The translations under genes and the position numbers were made by a program. The notes under the pieces were generated by a model, which saw only the letters and a list, made by a program, of their open reading frames with translations, was not told where the DNA came from and searched no databases. 7,329 bases of DNA from Pseudobdellovibrio sp. (lineage in GTDB: Bacteria > Bdellovibrionota > Bdellovibrionia > Bdellovibrionales > Bdellovibrionaceae): the NCBI GenBank assembly GCA_025449725.1, contig JANWIU010000174.1, positions 1 to 7,329 of the forward strand, written 5' to 3'. Below, piece by piece: positions 1-5,643 of the stretch (positions within the stretch are counted from its first letter, which is position 1; every line of letters starts with the position of its first letter).

Positions 1-1
1 C

Positions 2-1426
2 AACCAAATCGTTGATCAACTTAAAGGTTCAGACATGGTTTTTGTGACGGCCGGCATGGGCGGCGGAACAGGAACAGGCGGCGCGCCAATCGTAGCAAAA
101 ATCGCCCGCGAATTAGGAGCATTAACAATCGGTGTTGTAACGAAGCCTTTCATGTTTGAAGGCCGTAAGCGCAGCAAACACGCTGAAAGCGGTTTAGCTG
201 AGTTAAAAGAAAACGTTGATGCCTTAGTTGTTATTCCAAATCAAAAATTGTTATCCATCGCCAGCGAAAAAACGCCGCTGATTGAGACTTTTAAAAAAGC
301 TGATGAGGTTTTGCACCAAGCTGTAAAAGGTATTTCTGATCTGATTAACATCCGCGGTTTGATCAACTTAGACTTCGCAGATATCAGAACTGTTATGCAA
401 AATAAAGGTCTGGCATTGATGGGAACTGGCTTCGCTACCGGTGAAAACCGTGCGGTGGAAGCGGCAACTCAAGCTATTTCTTCTCCATTACTTGAGAATG
501 TAAAAATCAATGGAGCTACAGGTATCATTATCAATGTTACAGGCGGCCCTGATTTATCATTGTATGAAGTTAACGAAGCGGCTCAGTTAATTATTGATTC
601 TGCAAGCGAAGACGCAGAAGTGATCTTCGGTGCGGTTATCGACAACACATTAACTGATGAAATTCGCGTTACGGTTATTGCTACAGGCTTCAGCCACGAA
701 GAAAAGCGTGAAGGGATTCTGCCTCAGCAAAATATGCAAAATTTCATGCAACAACCAGGTGCTCAGGTTGGCCAGTTAGTCCAACCTCAGGTTGGCCAAT
801 TAGTCCAACCTCAGGTTGGCCAAATTCAAGCTCAGCAGGTTTATCAACAGCAGTACGCACAGCCTCAGTTTCCGCCACAGTTCGCAGTAGCAGGGCAGCC
901 ACAGCATCAACAACCGGGCTACCAACAACCGGTTCCTCCTCCGCAAGCTCAGGCCTTTCACCAACAACAGCAACAACCGGCTGCTTTTCAGCAACCGGCT
1001 CAACCTCAAGCTGGCCAGCCATCAGGATTCTCACAAGTGATGATGCCGCCGGCTCCTGCGGTAACTTTGCCTTCAATCGATAATGTTCAAGAGTCAGTTA
1101 AGACTTTCACGCATGATCCGGTAGAGTCTTTCGAAGCTCCGGCATTCGAAGCGGCTCCGGAAGAAATTTTGACGACTGAAGTGTCTCCGGTAGCAACGTC
1201 TACTGCGAGTGTTACAACAGCTCGTGACATGTTGTTGGCAAAAGCAAAAGCCTTCCGTGAAACGCAAATCAGCCAAGTGGTAACTCAGGATAAATCAATT
1301 CATCCTGAACAGTTATCAATGATGGATGAAGAGCGTCAGTTCGAAGACGCTCGCCGCATGGCCCGCGACATCTTAGAAGTTCCGGCTTTCATCAGAAAAA
1401 AACAAGGTGCGGATTTACAAAACTAA
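2..1426 (+). CDS. ftsZ: Cell division protein FtsZ, 3' part (N-terminus off the window)
   Basis: FtsZ is the tubulin-like GTPase that polymerises into the cytoplasmic division ring. 474 residues are visible and the frame is open to the left edge; compared with E. coli FtsZ roughly the first 90 residues are missing. Numbered from the Met codon at 35: the tubulin signature GGGTGTG is at 9-15, TKPFMFEGRKR at 36-46, and the catalytic T7 loop NLDFAD at 111-116 keeps the Asn and both Asp residues. The globular domain ends near 220. A linker of about 220 residues follows: a Gln/Pro-rich part (231-334, 41 Gln by hand count), an acidic Ser/Thr/Val part (about 345-395) and a charged, probably helical part (about 394-440). 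The conserved C-terminal peptide DILEVPAFIRKK at 445-456 is the expected docking site for FtsA-type partners. E. coli has a linker of only about 50 residues. The Met at 35 is internal, not a start. The family assignment is secure. Confidence 0.98.
   Translation, partial: NQIVDQLKGSDMVFVTAGMGGGTGTGGAPIVAKIARELGALTIGVVTKPFMFEGRKRSKHAESGLAELKENVDALVVIPNQKLLSIASEKTPLIETFKKADEVLHQAVKGISDLINIRGLINLDFADIRTVMQNKGLALMGTGFATGENRAVEAATQAISSPLLENVKINGATGIIINVTGGPDLSLYEVNEAAQLIIDSASEDAEVIFGAVIDNTLTDEIRVTVIATGFSHEEKREGILPQQNMQNFMQQPGAQVGQLVQPQVGQLVQPQVGQIQAQQVYQQQYAQPQFPPQFAVAGQPQHQQPGYQQPVPPPQAQAFHQQQQQPAAFQQPAQPQAGQPSGFSQVMMPPAPAVTLPSIDNVQESVKTFTHDPVESFEAPAFEAAPEEILTTEVSPVATSTASVTTARDMLLAKAKAFRETQISQVVTQDKSIHPEQLSMMDEERQFEDARRMARDILEVPAFIRKKQGADLQN
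762..823 (+). repeat. 24-bp in-frame tandem repeat in the FtsZ linker
   Basis: Two full units (764-787 and 788-811) and a half unit (812-823) share the 24-bp period that begins CAGGTTGGCCA. The two full units differ at a single base (a G/A change). They encode QVGQLVQP twice and then QVGQ. Because 24 is a multiple of three, gain or loss of a unit changes linker length by eight residues without breaking the frame. This looks like a recent slippage expansion in a disordered, low-complexity part of the protein. It has no recognisable relation to mobile elements. Confidence 0.9.
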
Positions 1427-1442
1427 TTTGTGACCACAAATT
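1425..1442. promoter_or_regulatory. 18-bp palindrome between ftsZ and the phosphoesterase gene
   Basis: AATTTGTG (1425-1432) and CACAAATT (1435-1442) are perfect 8-bp inverted arms around a 2-bp centre. The palindrome starts inside the ftsZ stop codon and ends one base before the GTG start of the next gene. As RNA it could fold as a 7-bp AU-rich hairpin with a GACC loop; no U-tract follows, so it is not an intrinsic terminator. It could be a protein-binding operator, an RNA element that limits ribosome access, or chance in AT-rich sequence. A near direct repeat also exists (AATTTGTGA at 1425 and AAATTGTGA at 1438). The symmetry is seen directly; any function is inferred. Confidence 0.4.
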
Positions 1443-2183
1443 GTGATAACTTACTTTCTCTCTGATCTCCATTTAAGAGATTCTTTTGAACGCAACGGGA
1501 ACACCCTGTTGCGTTTTTTATTGGAGCTCAATAAAAACCCATCACAGCACCGCCTGATGCTGTTAGGAGATATTTTTGATGTATGGGTTTCAAACGGAAA
1601 TGTCTTCGCAAAAAAGTTTCAACTTGTCGTTGATGAAATAGCAAAATTTAAAAAAGGCGGCGGTGAGGTCTTTTACTTCGAGGGCAATCACGATGTTCAC
1701 ATCGGTAAGTTCTGGACTGATCGGTTCAATATTCCGGTTTTTCAGAAAGAACATTACTTTGATATCGATGGTTTGAGAATCCGCGTCGAGCACGGCGATT
1801 ACATTAACCCCGCAGACACGGCCTATTTTAAGTGGCTGGATATTTTAAGAAGCCCTGCCTTAACGTTTCTAGCCCACAGTGTTCCGGGAAACTTCTGGAA
1901 CTGGCTGGCGGTGACCTACACGGAGAAAGTCAGTCGAAGGAAGACCTACCGGTACACGCCTGAGCACGCAGAGAGAATCAGAAAAATGATCAGGGCCTAT
2001 GCTGAAGCCACCTATTCCCAAGAAAAATTCGATGTGATTGTTACAGGCCACATGCATGTTTTCGACAATTGGGACTTCCAAAAGAATGGCTTATCGGTGA
2101 AATCGGTAAATTTAGGCACCTGGCTGGACAGGCCCCGAGTTCTTAAAATTGAAAACAAAAAAGTAGAAGTCGTCGAGCTCTGA
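1443..2183 (+). CDS. Calcineurin-like metallophosphoesterase, LpxH/UDP-2,3-diacylglucosamine diphosphatase type
   Basis: This 246-residue protein matches E. coli LpxH (240 residues) in length and order of motifs. LpxH is the peripheral inner-membrane enzyme that cleaves UDP-2,3-diacylglucosamine to lipid X and UMP in lipid A synthesis. Predicted dinuclear metal ligands are D8 and H10 (SDLHL), D43 (LGDIFD), N82 (GNHD), H117 (EHGDY), H203 and H205 (GHMH). The LpxH-like NLGTW is at 223-227, and 125-185 corresponds to the helical cap. Two points differ from LpxH as remembered: GNRD is GNHD here, and the HTHRPA segment is HMHVFD. It may therefore be an LpxH2-like or other phosphoesterase, so no symbol is given. 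Start choice: the GTG at 1443 is forced, because an in-frame TGA lies at 1431-1433 and the first beta strand with DLH begins immediately. No Shine-Dalgarno is visible, so translation may depend on ribosomes ending ftsZ 16 bp upstream. Confidence 0.85.
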   Translation: MITYFLSDLHLRDSFERNGNTLLRFLLELNKNPSQHRLMLLGDIFDVWVSNGNVFAKKFQLVVDEIAKFKKGGGEVFYFEGNHDVHIGKFWTDRFNIPVFQKEHYFDIDGLRIRVEHGDYINPADTAYFKWLDILRSPALTFLAHSVPGNFWNWLAVTYTEKVSRRKTYRYTPEHAERIRKMIRAYAEATYSQEKFDVIVTGHMHVFDNWDFQKNGLSVKSVNLGTWLDRPRVLKIENKKVEVVEL

Positions 2184-2184
2184 T

Positions 2185-2946
2185 CTAAAAATTAAAAGTA
2201 TAAGAAATTAATCCTGAAATTCCCGACAACGTTGTTAATACGTCGTTTTGATTCCCGTCTTCAAGTTCTTTATCAGCCTGCGCTTGTGAAGCTCCATGAG
2301 GTAAATTACCCGGGCCTGTTCCGCTTGAAACCACGTTTCGTTCAATCGGCATATAGCGGTAATTTCCTTCAACATTGAAGCAATGCTCCGGCACGAAACA
2401 GAACTCAGCTCCTAGGCCGACTTGGGCACCAAAGGCAGAACCACTGAATTTGGCTTCGCGAGGCCCGTTCTTGATACTTCCGTTCAGTTTTCCGTAGCCA
2501 AGGCCACCCTGAACATAGAAGTCGATAAAGTCATTACTCAGAGGGATGATGCGCGCTAAAGGAAACACGGTGAAGCCATCTAAACTATAATCGTGTGATC
2601 CATCAGAACCTGAACCAGAAGAGGATTGCGAAAATAATGTGGGACGCAATTGAATGGCAGTGTAACCGTTTGCAAATCGAAACGTAAAGTAGCCAACGTA
2701 TTCTGTTGCTGTTCCCATTTTGCTGGCTGAGGAGTTGGCCGCCGCTTTTGCGGCATCAATCAAGCCGTTCATTCCGGTTTGATCAGCGGTAGAGAGAGCC
2801 AATCCCAAACCTACAGAGAATGATCCGCCACCGAAAATTCCTTTAGTGCCGCGTTTTTTCGAAGCAGCAAATGCTGATTCTGAAAATGAAACGATAATAA
2901 GTGAAATTAAAGAAACAAAAAATAAGGTCGATCTTAAAATTTTCAT
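2185..2946 (-). CDS. Small outer-membrane beta-barrel protein, secreted
   Basis: The product is 253 residues long. An N-terminal signal peptide is clear: basic K2 and R5, a hydrophobic core to about residue 21, and an AFA-A cleavage site after residue 27. The mature part has alternating hydrophobic/polar, Gly- and aromatic-rich strands, for example around 42-52, 82-106, 123-150, 168-200 and 235-253. It ends in YTFNF, the terminal aromatic residue expected for recognition by the BAM outer-membrane assembly machinery. This resembles small OmpA/OmpW-like barrels (OMP_b-brl type), but no specific family or ligand is recognised. C183 and C189 flank a predicted turn (FCFVPEHCF) and could form a disulfide in the periplasm. 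Start choice: ATG at 2946-2944 is preferred because GGGAG lies 5 bases upstream. A GTG two codons earlier would abut the Shine-Dalgarno and leave no spacing. The gene follows recN by 47 bp. Confidence 0.8.
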   Translation of the reverse strand: MKILRSTLFFVSLISLIIVSFSESAFAASKKRGTKGIFGGGSFSVGLGLALSTADQTGMNGLIDAAKAAANSSASKMGTATEYVGYFTFRFANGYTAIQLRPTLFSQSSSGSGSDGSHDYSLDGFTVFPLARIIPLSNDFIDFYVQGGLGYGKLNGSIKNGPREAKFSGSAFGAQVGLGAEFCFVPEHCFNVEGNYRYMPIERNVVSSGTGPGNLPHGASQAQADKELEDGNQNDVLTTLSGISGLISYTFNF

Positions 2947-2983
2947 AATCACTCCCTTACCTTATGGTATCAAGGAAGTGATT
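2947..2983 (-). promoter_or_regulatory. Stem-loop enclosing the Shine-Dalgarno of the outer-membrane protein gene
   Basis: In the minus-strand RNA, AAUCACUUCCU (2983-2973) pairs with AGGGAGUGAUU (2957-2947) over 11 positions: ten Watson-Crick pairs and one G-U wobble at 2954/2976. After a 3-base bulge (2972-2970) an inner stem UACC/GGUA (2969-2966 with 2961-2958) closes an AUAA loop. The 3' arm contains the whole GGGAG ribosome-binding sequence (2956-2952) and ends at the base before the ATG. Folded, it should block initiation; melting, a binding protein, a small RNA or coupling to recN translation could open it. No U-tract follows in either direction, so it is a poor intrinsic terminator for recN. 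The pairing is seen by hand; regulation is inferred. Confidence 0.6.
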
Positions 2984-2993
2984 CCGTACAACT

Positions 2994-4691
2994 CTAGCCT
3001 AGACTTTCGGATAACAACTGTTCGGCATGAGCAAGTGAGGTATTTGTGATCTTCTCTCCTGAAATGAGACGGGCGATTTCTTCGATTCGGGTCTTCGCTT
3101 TAAGTTCTTTTACCATCATGTGAACTCCGTTTTTTGAGGAGTCTTTATTGATAGAAAAATGAATATCTCCGCAGGCAGCAACCTGAGGAAGATGAGTTAC
3201 ACAAATGACTTGCTGGCCTTTCGCAATTGTTTTTAATTTTCTTCCAACCTTTTCGGCTGTGTTGCCGGAGACACCCGTATCGACTTCGTCAAAAAGGTAT
3301 GTTCTCGGACGTTCAGATTCCCCTAGTGCTTTTTTCAGCGAAAGTAAGATTCGTGAAAGTTCGCCGCCGGAAGCCACCTTCGAGATGGGGCGCTTCGGGT
3401 CTTTAGGTGAAGACTGACACATGTATTCGACCTCACTAAGTCCAGTCCCGGTTAGAGTTTCCAACTTTACAACGGCGATTGAAAAGCTGACGCCTTTCAT
3501 GTTCAGGTCAGAGAGCTCTTTATTAACGGCGCCTTCAAGTTTTTCTGAGACTTTAATGCGGGTTTTATGAAGTTCTTCTGCCAGCTGCTTCAATTCCAGC
3601 TCTAGTAAACGGGCCTGTTTCTTAATTTTTTCCAGGTGCTCGTCAGAATTTTCAAGTGCGCTGATCTCCTCATTAATTTTTTCAACCGAAGCAACAATAA
3701 CAGCTAAATCCTGGCCATATTTTTTTTGTAATTTTCTAATTTGGCTCAGGCGCTCTTCTTTGGCTTCCAGCTGTTCCGGATCAAGCTGAATCTCTTTAAG
3801 GTCTTTTCTTAGTGCAAAAAAAGTATCTTCAATGATGGCCTGTGCTTGTTGAAGGCCATTAAGACGATCGCTCCACTTAGGGCCCAGCTGTGAAAATTCT
3901 GTTCCGCGCTTTAATACTGTTTTAAGGCGGGAAGATACTGAATCTTCATCGTTAAACAGTAAGTTTTCGCAATCATCTACAAACTTCAGAATTTTGTGAG
4001 AGCTCTTAAGAGTTTTGATTTCTTCTTCAAGATGCTGATCCGTTTCAGGATCGATATTGATGTTAGACAGCTCAGACTGCTGGAATTTCAAAAAGTCCAA
4101 TCGCTGTGACTTTTGTTGCGCCTTAGTTTCGAAATCAGTTATCTGCGTTTTAAGGGACTGAAGTGCAGAATGCTTTTCTTCATATTGAAGGCGTTTATCA
4201 AAATGACCGGCGTATTGATCAAGTAAATCCAGATGATAACTCTTAGATAATAAATGCCGATTGTCGTGTTGGCCTGTCATTTCAATCAAAGGCGCATTGT
4301 GACCGGTCACTTCAATCATCGGAGACACAATTTCTTTTAATTGGGTCAAAGTGCAAAGGCTTCCGTTCAGATAAACTTTTGACTTGTCTGTTCCTGCGAT
4401 TATTCGTTTGACGATTAAGGTGTTGTCTTCAGTATCAATGCCCGCAGAGTTCAGCGACAATTTGATGTCAGGGCGTTTTTTAAGACTGAAAGAACCTTCA
4501 ACCACAGCTTGTGTGGCACCTGTTCTGATTACATCTGCAGAGGCCTTTTCGCCCATCAAAAGACCCAGGCTTTTCAGCAAAATTGATTTTCCTGAACCGG
4601 TTTCTCCTGAAATGACATTAAAGCCGCTTTGAAACTCAATGTGAAGATTATCGATAATAGCAAACTGAGAAACTTTAAGTTCCTGCAACAT
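2994..4691 (-). CDS. recN: DNA repair protein RecN (SMC-like ATPase)
   Basis: RecN is a cytoplasmic SMC-family ATPase that acts at double-strand breaks with RecA. At 565 residues it is close to the E. coli length (553). The N-terminal ATPase half has FQSGFNVISGETGSGKS with Walker A at 29-36. The RecN-typical GQH motif is at 140-142. Residues from about 160 to 400 form a long charged coiled coil. The C-terminal half has the ABC signature ASGGELSR (440-447), Walker B YLFDE (465-469) and the switch-region VTHLPQVA (498-505), so all catalytic motifs are intact. Start choice: ATG 4691-4689 begins the first beta strand and has GGAG (4701-4698) six bases upstream, inside nadK. The gene overlaps the end of nadK by 17 bp in another frame, which points to translational coupling. 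I saw no obvious SOS operator, and there is no intergenic space for a dedicated promoter. A 10-residue near-duplication at 125-144 precedes and includes GQH. Confidence 0.97.
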   Translation of the reverse strand: MLQELKVSQFAIIDNLHIEFQSGFNVISGETGSGKSILLKSLGLLMGEKASADVIRTGATQAVVEGSFSLKKRPDIKLSLNSAGIDTEDNTLIVKRIIAGTDKSKVYLNGSLCTLTQLKEIVSPMIEVTGHNAPLIEMTGQHDNRHLLSKSYHLDLLDQYAGHFDKRLQYEEKHSALQSLKTQITDFETKAQQKSQRLDFLKFQQSELSNINIDPETDQHLEEEIKTLKSSHKILKFVDDCENLLFNDEDSVSSRLKTVLKRGTEFSQLGPKWSDRLNGLQQAQAIIEDTFFALRKDLKEIQLDPEQLEAKEERLSQIRKLQKKYGQDLAVIVASVEKINEEISALENSDEHLEKIKKQARLLELELKQLAEELHKTRIKVSEKLEGAVNKELSDLNMKGVSFSIAVVKLETLTGTGLSEVEYMCQSSPKDPKRPISKVASGGELSRILLSLKKALGESERPRTYLFDEVDTGVSGNTAEKVGRKLKTIAKGQQVICVTHLPQVAACGDIHFSINKDSSKNGVHMMVKELKAKTRIEEIARLISGEKITNTSLAHAEQLLSESLG

Positions 4692-5571
4692 AGCGGTCTC
4701 CGAATTTAAGTTTGTCTTTCAGTAAATCAAAAAAATTGTGGTGAGGTTTGCGGATCATATAATGATCGACAGGATCTCGTGTAATTGTAACTTCGTCATC
4801 GCTGGAAAGCTCCAGCACCTTTTGACCGTCGACTATCAAATGGCCAAGACTGGTGTTTTTATCGAGGTAAAGTTTTAATTTTTTGTTATCAGGAAAGATT
4901 AAAGGCCGCGTGCTCAAAGAATGCGGAGCCACCGGAGTTAAGACGATCGCATTAACTTCCGGATGCAGAATCGGCCCACCGGCAGCCAGGTTATAAGCGG
5001 TCGATCCCGTCGGGGAAGAGATAATAATACCATCTGCCTTTATGCTGTTAACGGGGGTGTTGTTGAAATGAACAGTGGTACTGATAAGTTGCGAAAACGA
5101 TCCGCGCTCTATCACCACATCATTTAAAGCATGATAAAAAACTTTTTTATTATTTTTGAATTTAACGGTTACATGCAAACGGCTTCGTGTATGCAAAACC
5201 ATATTGTTCTTTAAAGTATTATCGATAGTTTCAAAAATTTCGTCGACTGAGTGGGCGGTTAAAAAACCTAAAAAGCCCATATTGAAACCCAAAATCGGAA
5301 CCGTGTGGCCCTTCAAGAGGCGAACGGCGCGCAAGTAGGTACCGTCACCGCCGAGGACAATCACTAAAGACATTTCTTTTAAATCATTAGAACTGATTAA
5401 AAGATCAGTACCAGGAATTTGCTTTTGCTCCGGAGCTGTAAATACCTTATAGCGCTTGCTCTTCAGTTTTTCGACAATCTTTTTTGACATCTTAACTGCA
5501 TCCGGAGAATGGATACGATAAACGATGGCAACTTTTTTATTAGATTTCAGCGTCAGCTTTTTTTCGTTCAT
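4675..5571 (-). CDS. nadK: NAD kinase
   Basis: This cytoplasmic enzyme phosphorylates NAD to NADP using ATP or polyphosphate and is normally essential. The 298-residue product is close to the E. coli enzyme in size. The family motif GGDGT is at 74-78, with the catalytic Asp at 76. NMGFLGFLT follows at 97-105, NDVVIERG at 150-157 with Asn150-Asp151 placed to bind the nicotinamide nucleotide, the glycine-rich SSPTGSTAY at 185-193, and VDGQ at 247-250. All core motifs are present. Start choice: ATG at 5571-5569 has GGA (5579-5577) five bases upstream. The frame also opens to a TTG at 5583, but that codon lies within the last 23-bp repeat unit and would leave no proper ribosome-binding site. Upstream is the 23-bp repeat that links it to the peptidase gene. 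Downstream it overlaps recN by 17 bp, a pairing also found in E. coli. Confidence 0.97.
   Translation of the reverse strand: MNEKKLTLKSNKKVAIVYRIHSPDAVKMSKKIVEKLKSKRYKVFTAPEQKQIPGTDLLISSNDLKEMSLVIVLGGDGTYLRAVRLLKGHTVPILGFNMGFLGFLTAHSVDEIFETIDNTLKNNMVLHTRSRLHVTVKFKNNKKVFYHALNDVVIERGSFSQLISTTVHFNNTPVNSIKADGIIISSPTGSTAYNLAAGGPILHPEVNAIVLTPVAPHSLSTRPLIFPDNKKLKLYLDKNTSLGHLIVDGQKVLELSSDDEVTITRDPVDHYMIRKPHHNFFDLLKDKLKFGDRYVAGT
4698..4701 (-). promoter_or_regulatory. Shine-Dalgarno of recN within the end of nadK
   Basis: GGAG on the minus strand lies six bases before the recN ATG at 4691-4689 and is entirely inside nadK codons. It fixes the recN start and the 17-bp nadK/recN overlap, so ribosomes translating nadK must run over this site. 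Confidence 0.6.
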
Positions 5572-5637
5572 ATTGTTCCACAATTAAACATTACAGTGTT
5601 CCACAATTTATCATTACAGCGTTCCACAATTTATCAT
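5568..5637 (-). other. Possible relay of three overlapping 7-codon mini-ORFs leading to nadK
   Basis: Mini-ORF 1 (5637-5614) encodes MINCGTL, mini-ORF 2 (5614-5591) encodes MINCGTL and mini-ORF 3 (5591-5568) encodes MFNCGTI. Each ATG shares its A with the preceding TAA (TAATG), beginning with the peptidase stop codon. The TGA of the last one overlaps the nadK start as ATGA (5571-5568). Each ATG inside the chain and the nadK ATG has a GGA 5-8 bases upstream. The geometry is seen in the sequence; whether ribosomes translate the mini-ORFs is unknown. The peptides themselves are probably not functional products. The chain could be a by-product of duplicating one stop/start junction. Confidence 0.35.
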
Positions 5638-5643
5638 TACAGT
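5575..5643 (-). repeat. Three 23-bp tandem repeats between the peptidase gene and nadK
   Basis: Units lie at 5643-5621, 5620-5598 and 5597-5575, read on the minus strand. Each begins with CTGTAATG from its second base and ends with AATTGTGGAAC. The first two units differ only in the first base; the third also differs where TGATAA is TGTTTAA. The peptidase stop codon TAA (5639-5637) is part of unit one, and nadK begins four bases after unit three. The first two units carry TAATGATAA, which gives the peptidase frame TAA TGA TAA in series. There are no spacers, so this is not CRISPR. Unlike most intergenic repeats it contributes both a stop/start overlap and a weak ribosome-binding GGA in every unit. 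Confidence 0.92.

Noticed and set aside
744..1076. 110-residue minus-strand open frame opposite the FtsZ linker
   Set aside because: It is the antisense reading of the Gln-rich repeat codons; composition is low complexity and the + strand has a convincing FtsZ frame ending in the conserved C-terminal peptide.
2150..2187. Terminator after the outer-membrane gene using the T-run at about 2155-2160
   Set aside because: The possible stem before the T-run has only three or four weak pairs with a long loop.
2226..2235. Perfect 10-bp palindrome ACAACGTTGT
   Set aside because: It is short, lies within the coding sequence of the outer-membrane protein, and has no accompanying signal; chance is likely.
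2944..2952. GTG start for the outer-membrane protein at 2952
   Set aside because: The GTG directly abuts the GGGA of the Shine-Dalgarno, whereas the ATG two codons on has normal spacing and begins a standard signal peptide.
2947..2983. Intrinsic terminator of recN
   Set aside because: The hairpin is strong, but no run of U follows it in the minus-strand RNA, and its 3' arm is the next gene's ribosome-binding site.
2990..3060. Sigma-70-like promoter for the outer-membrane gene in the end of recN
   Set aside because: TTGTTA and TTGCTC can be picked as -35 candidates, but no good -10 box lies at 16-18 bases from either.
5569..5583. TTG start for nadK at 5583
   Set aside because: ATG at 5571 has a GGA at proper spacing and the extra four residues (encoded by the repeat) are not needed for the fold.
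5575..5643. CRISPR-like or attachment-site interpretation of the repeats
   Set aside because: The units are directly adjacent with no spacers, and no integrase, tRNA or cas gene is nearby.
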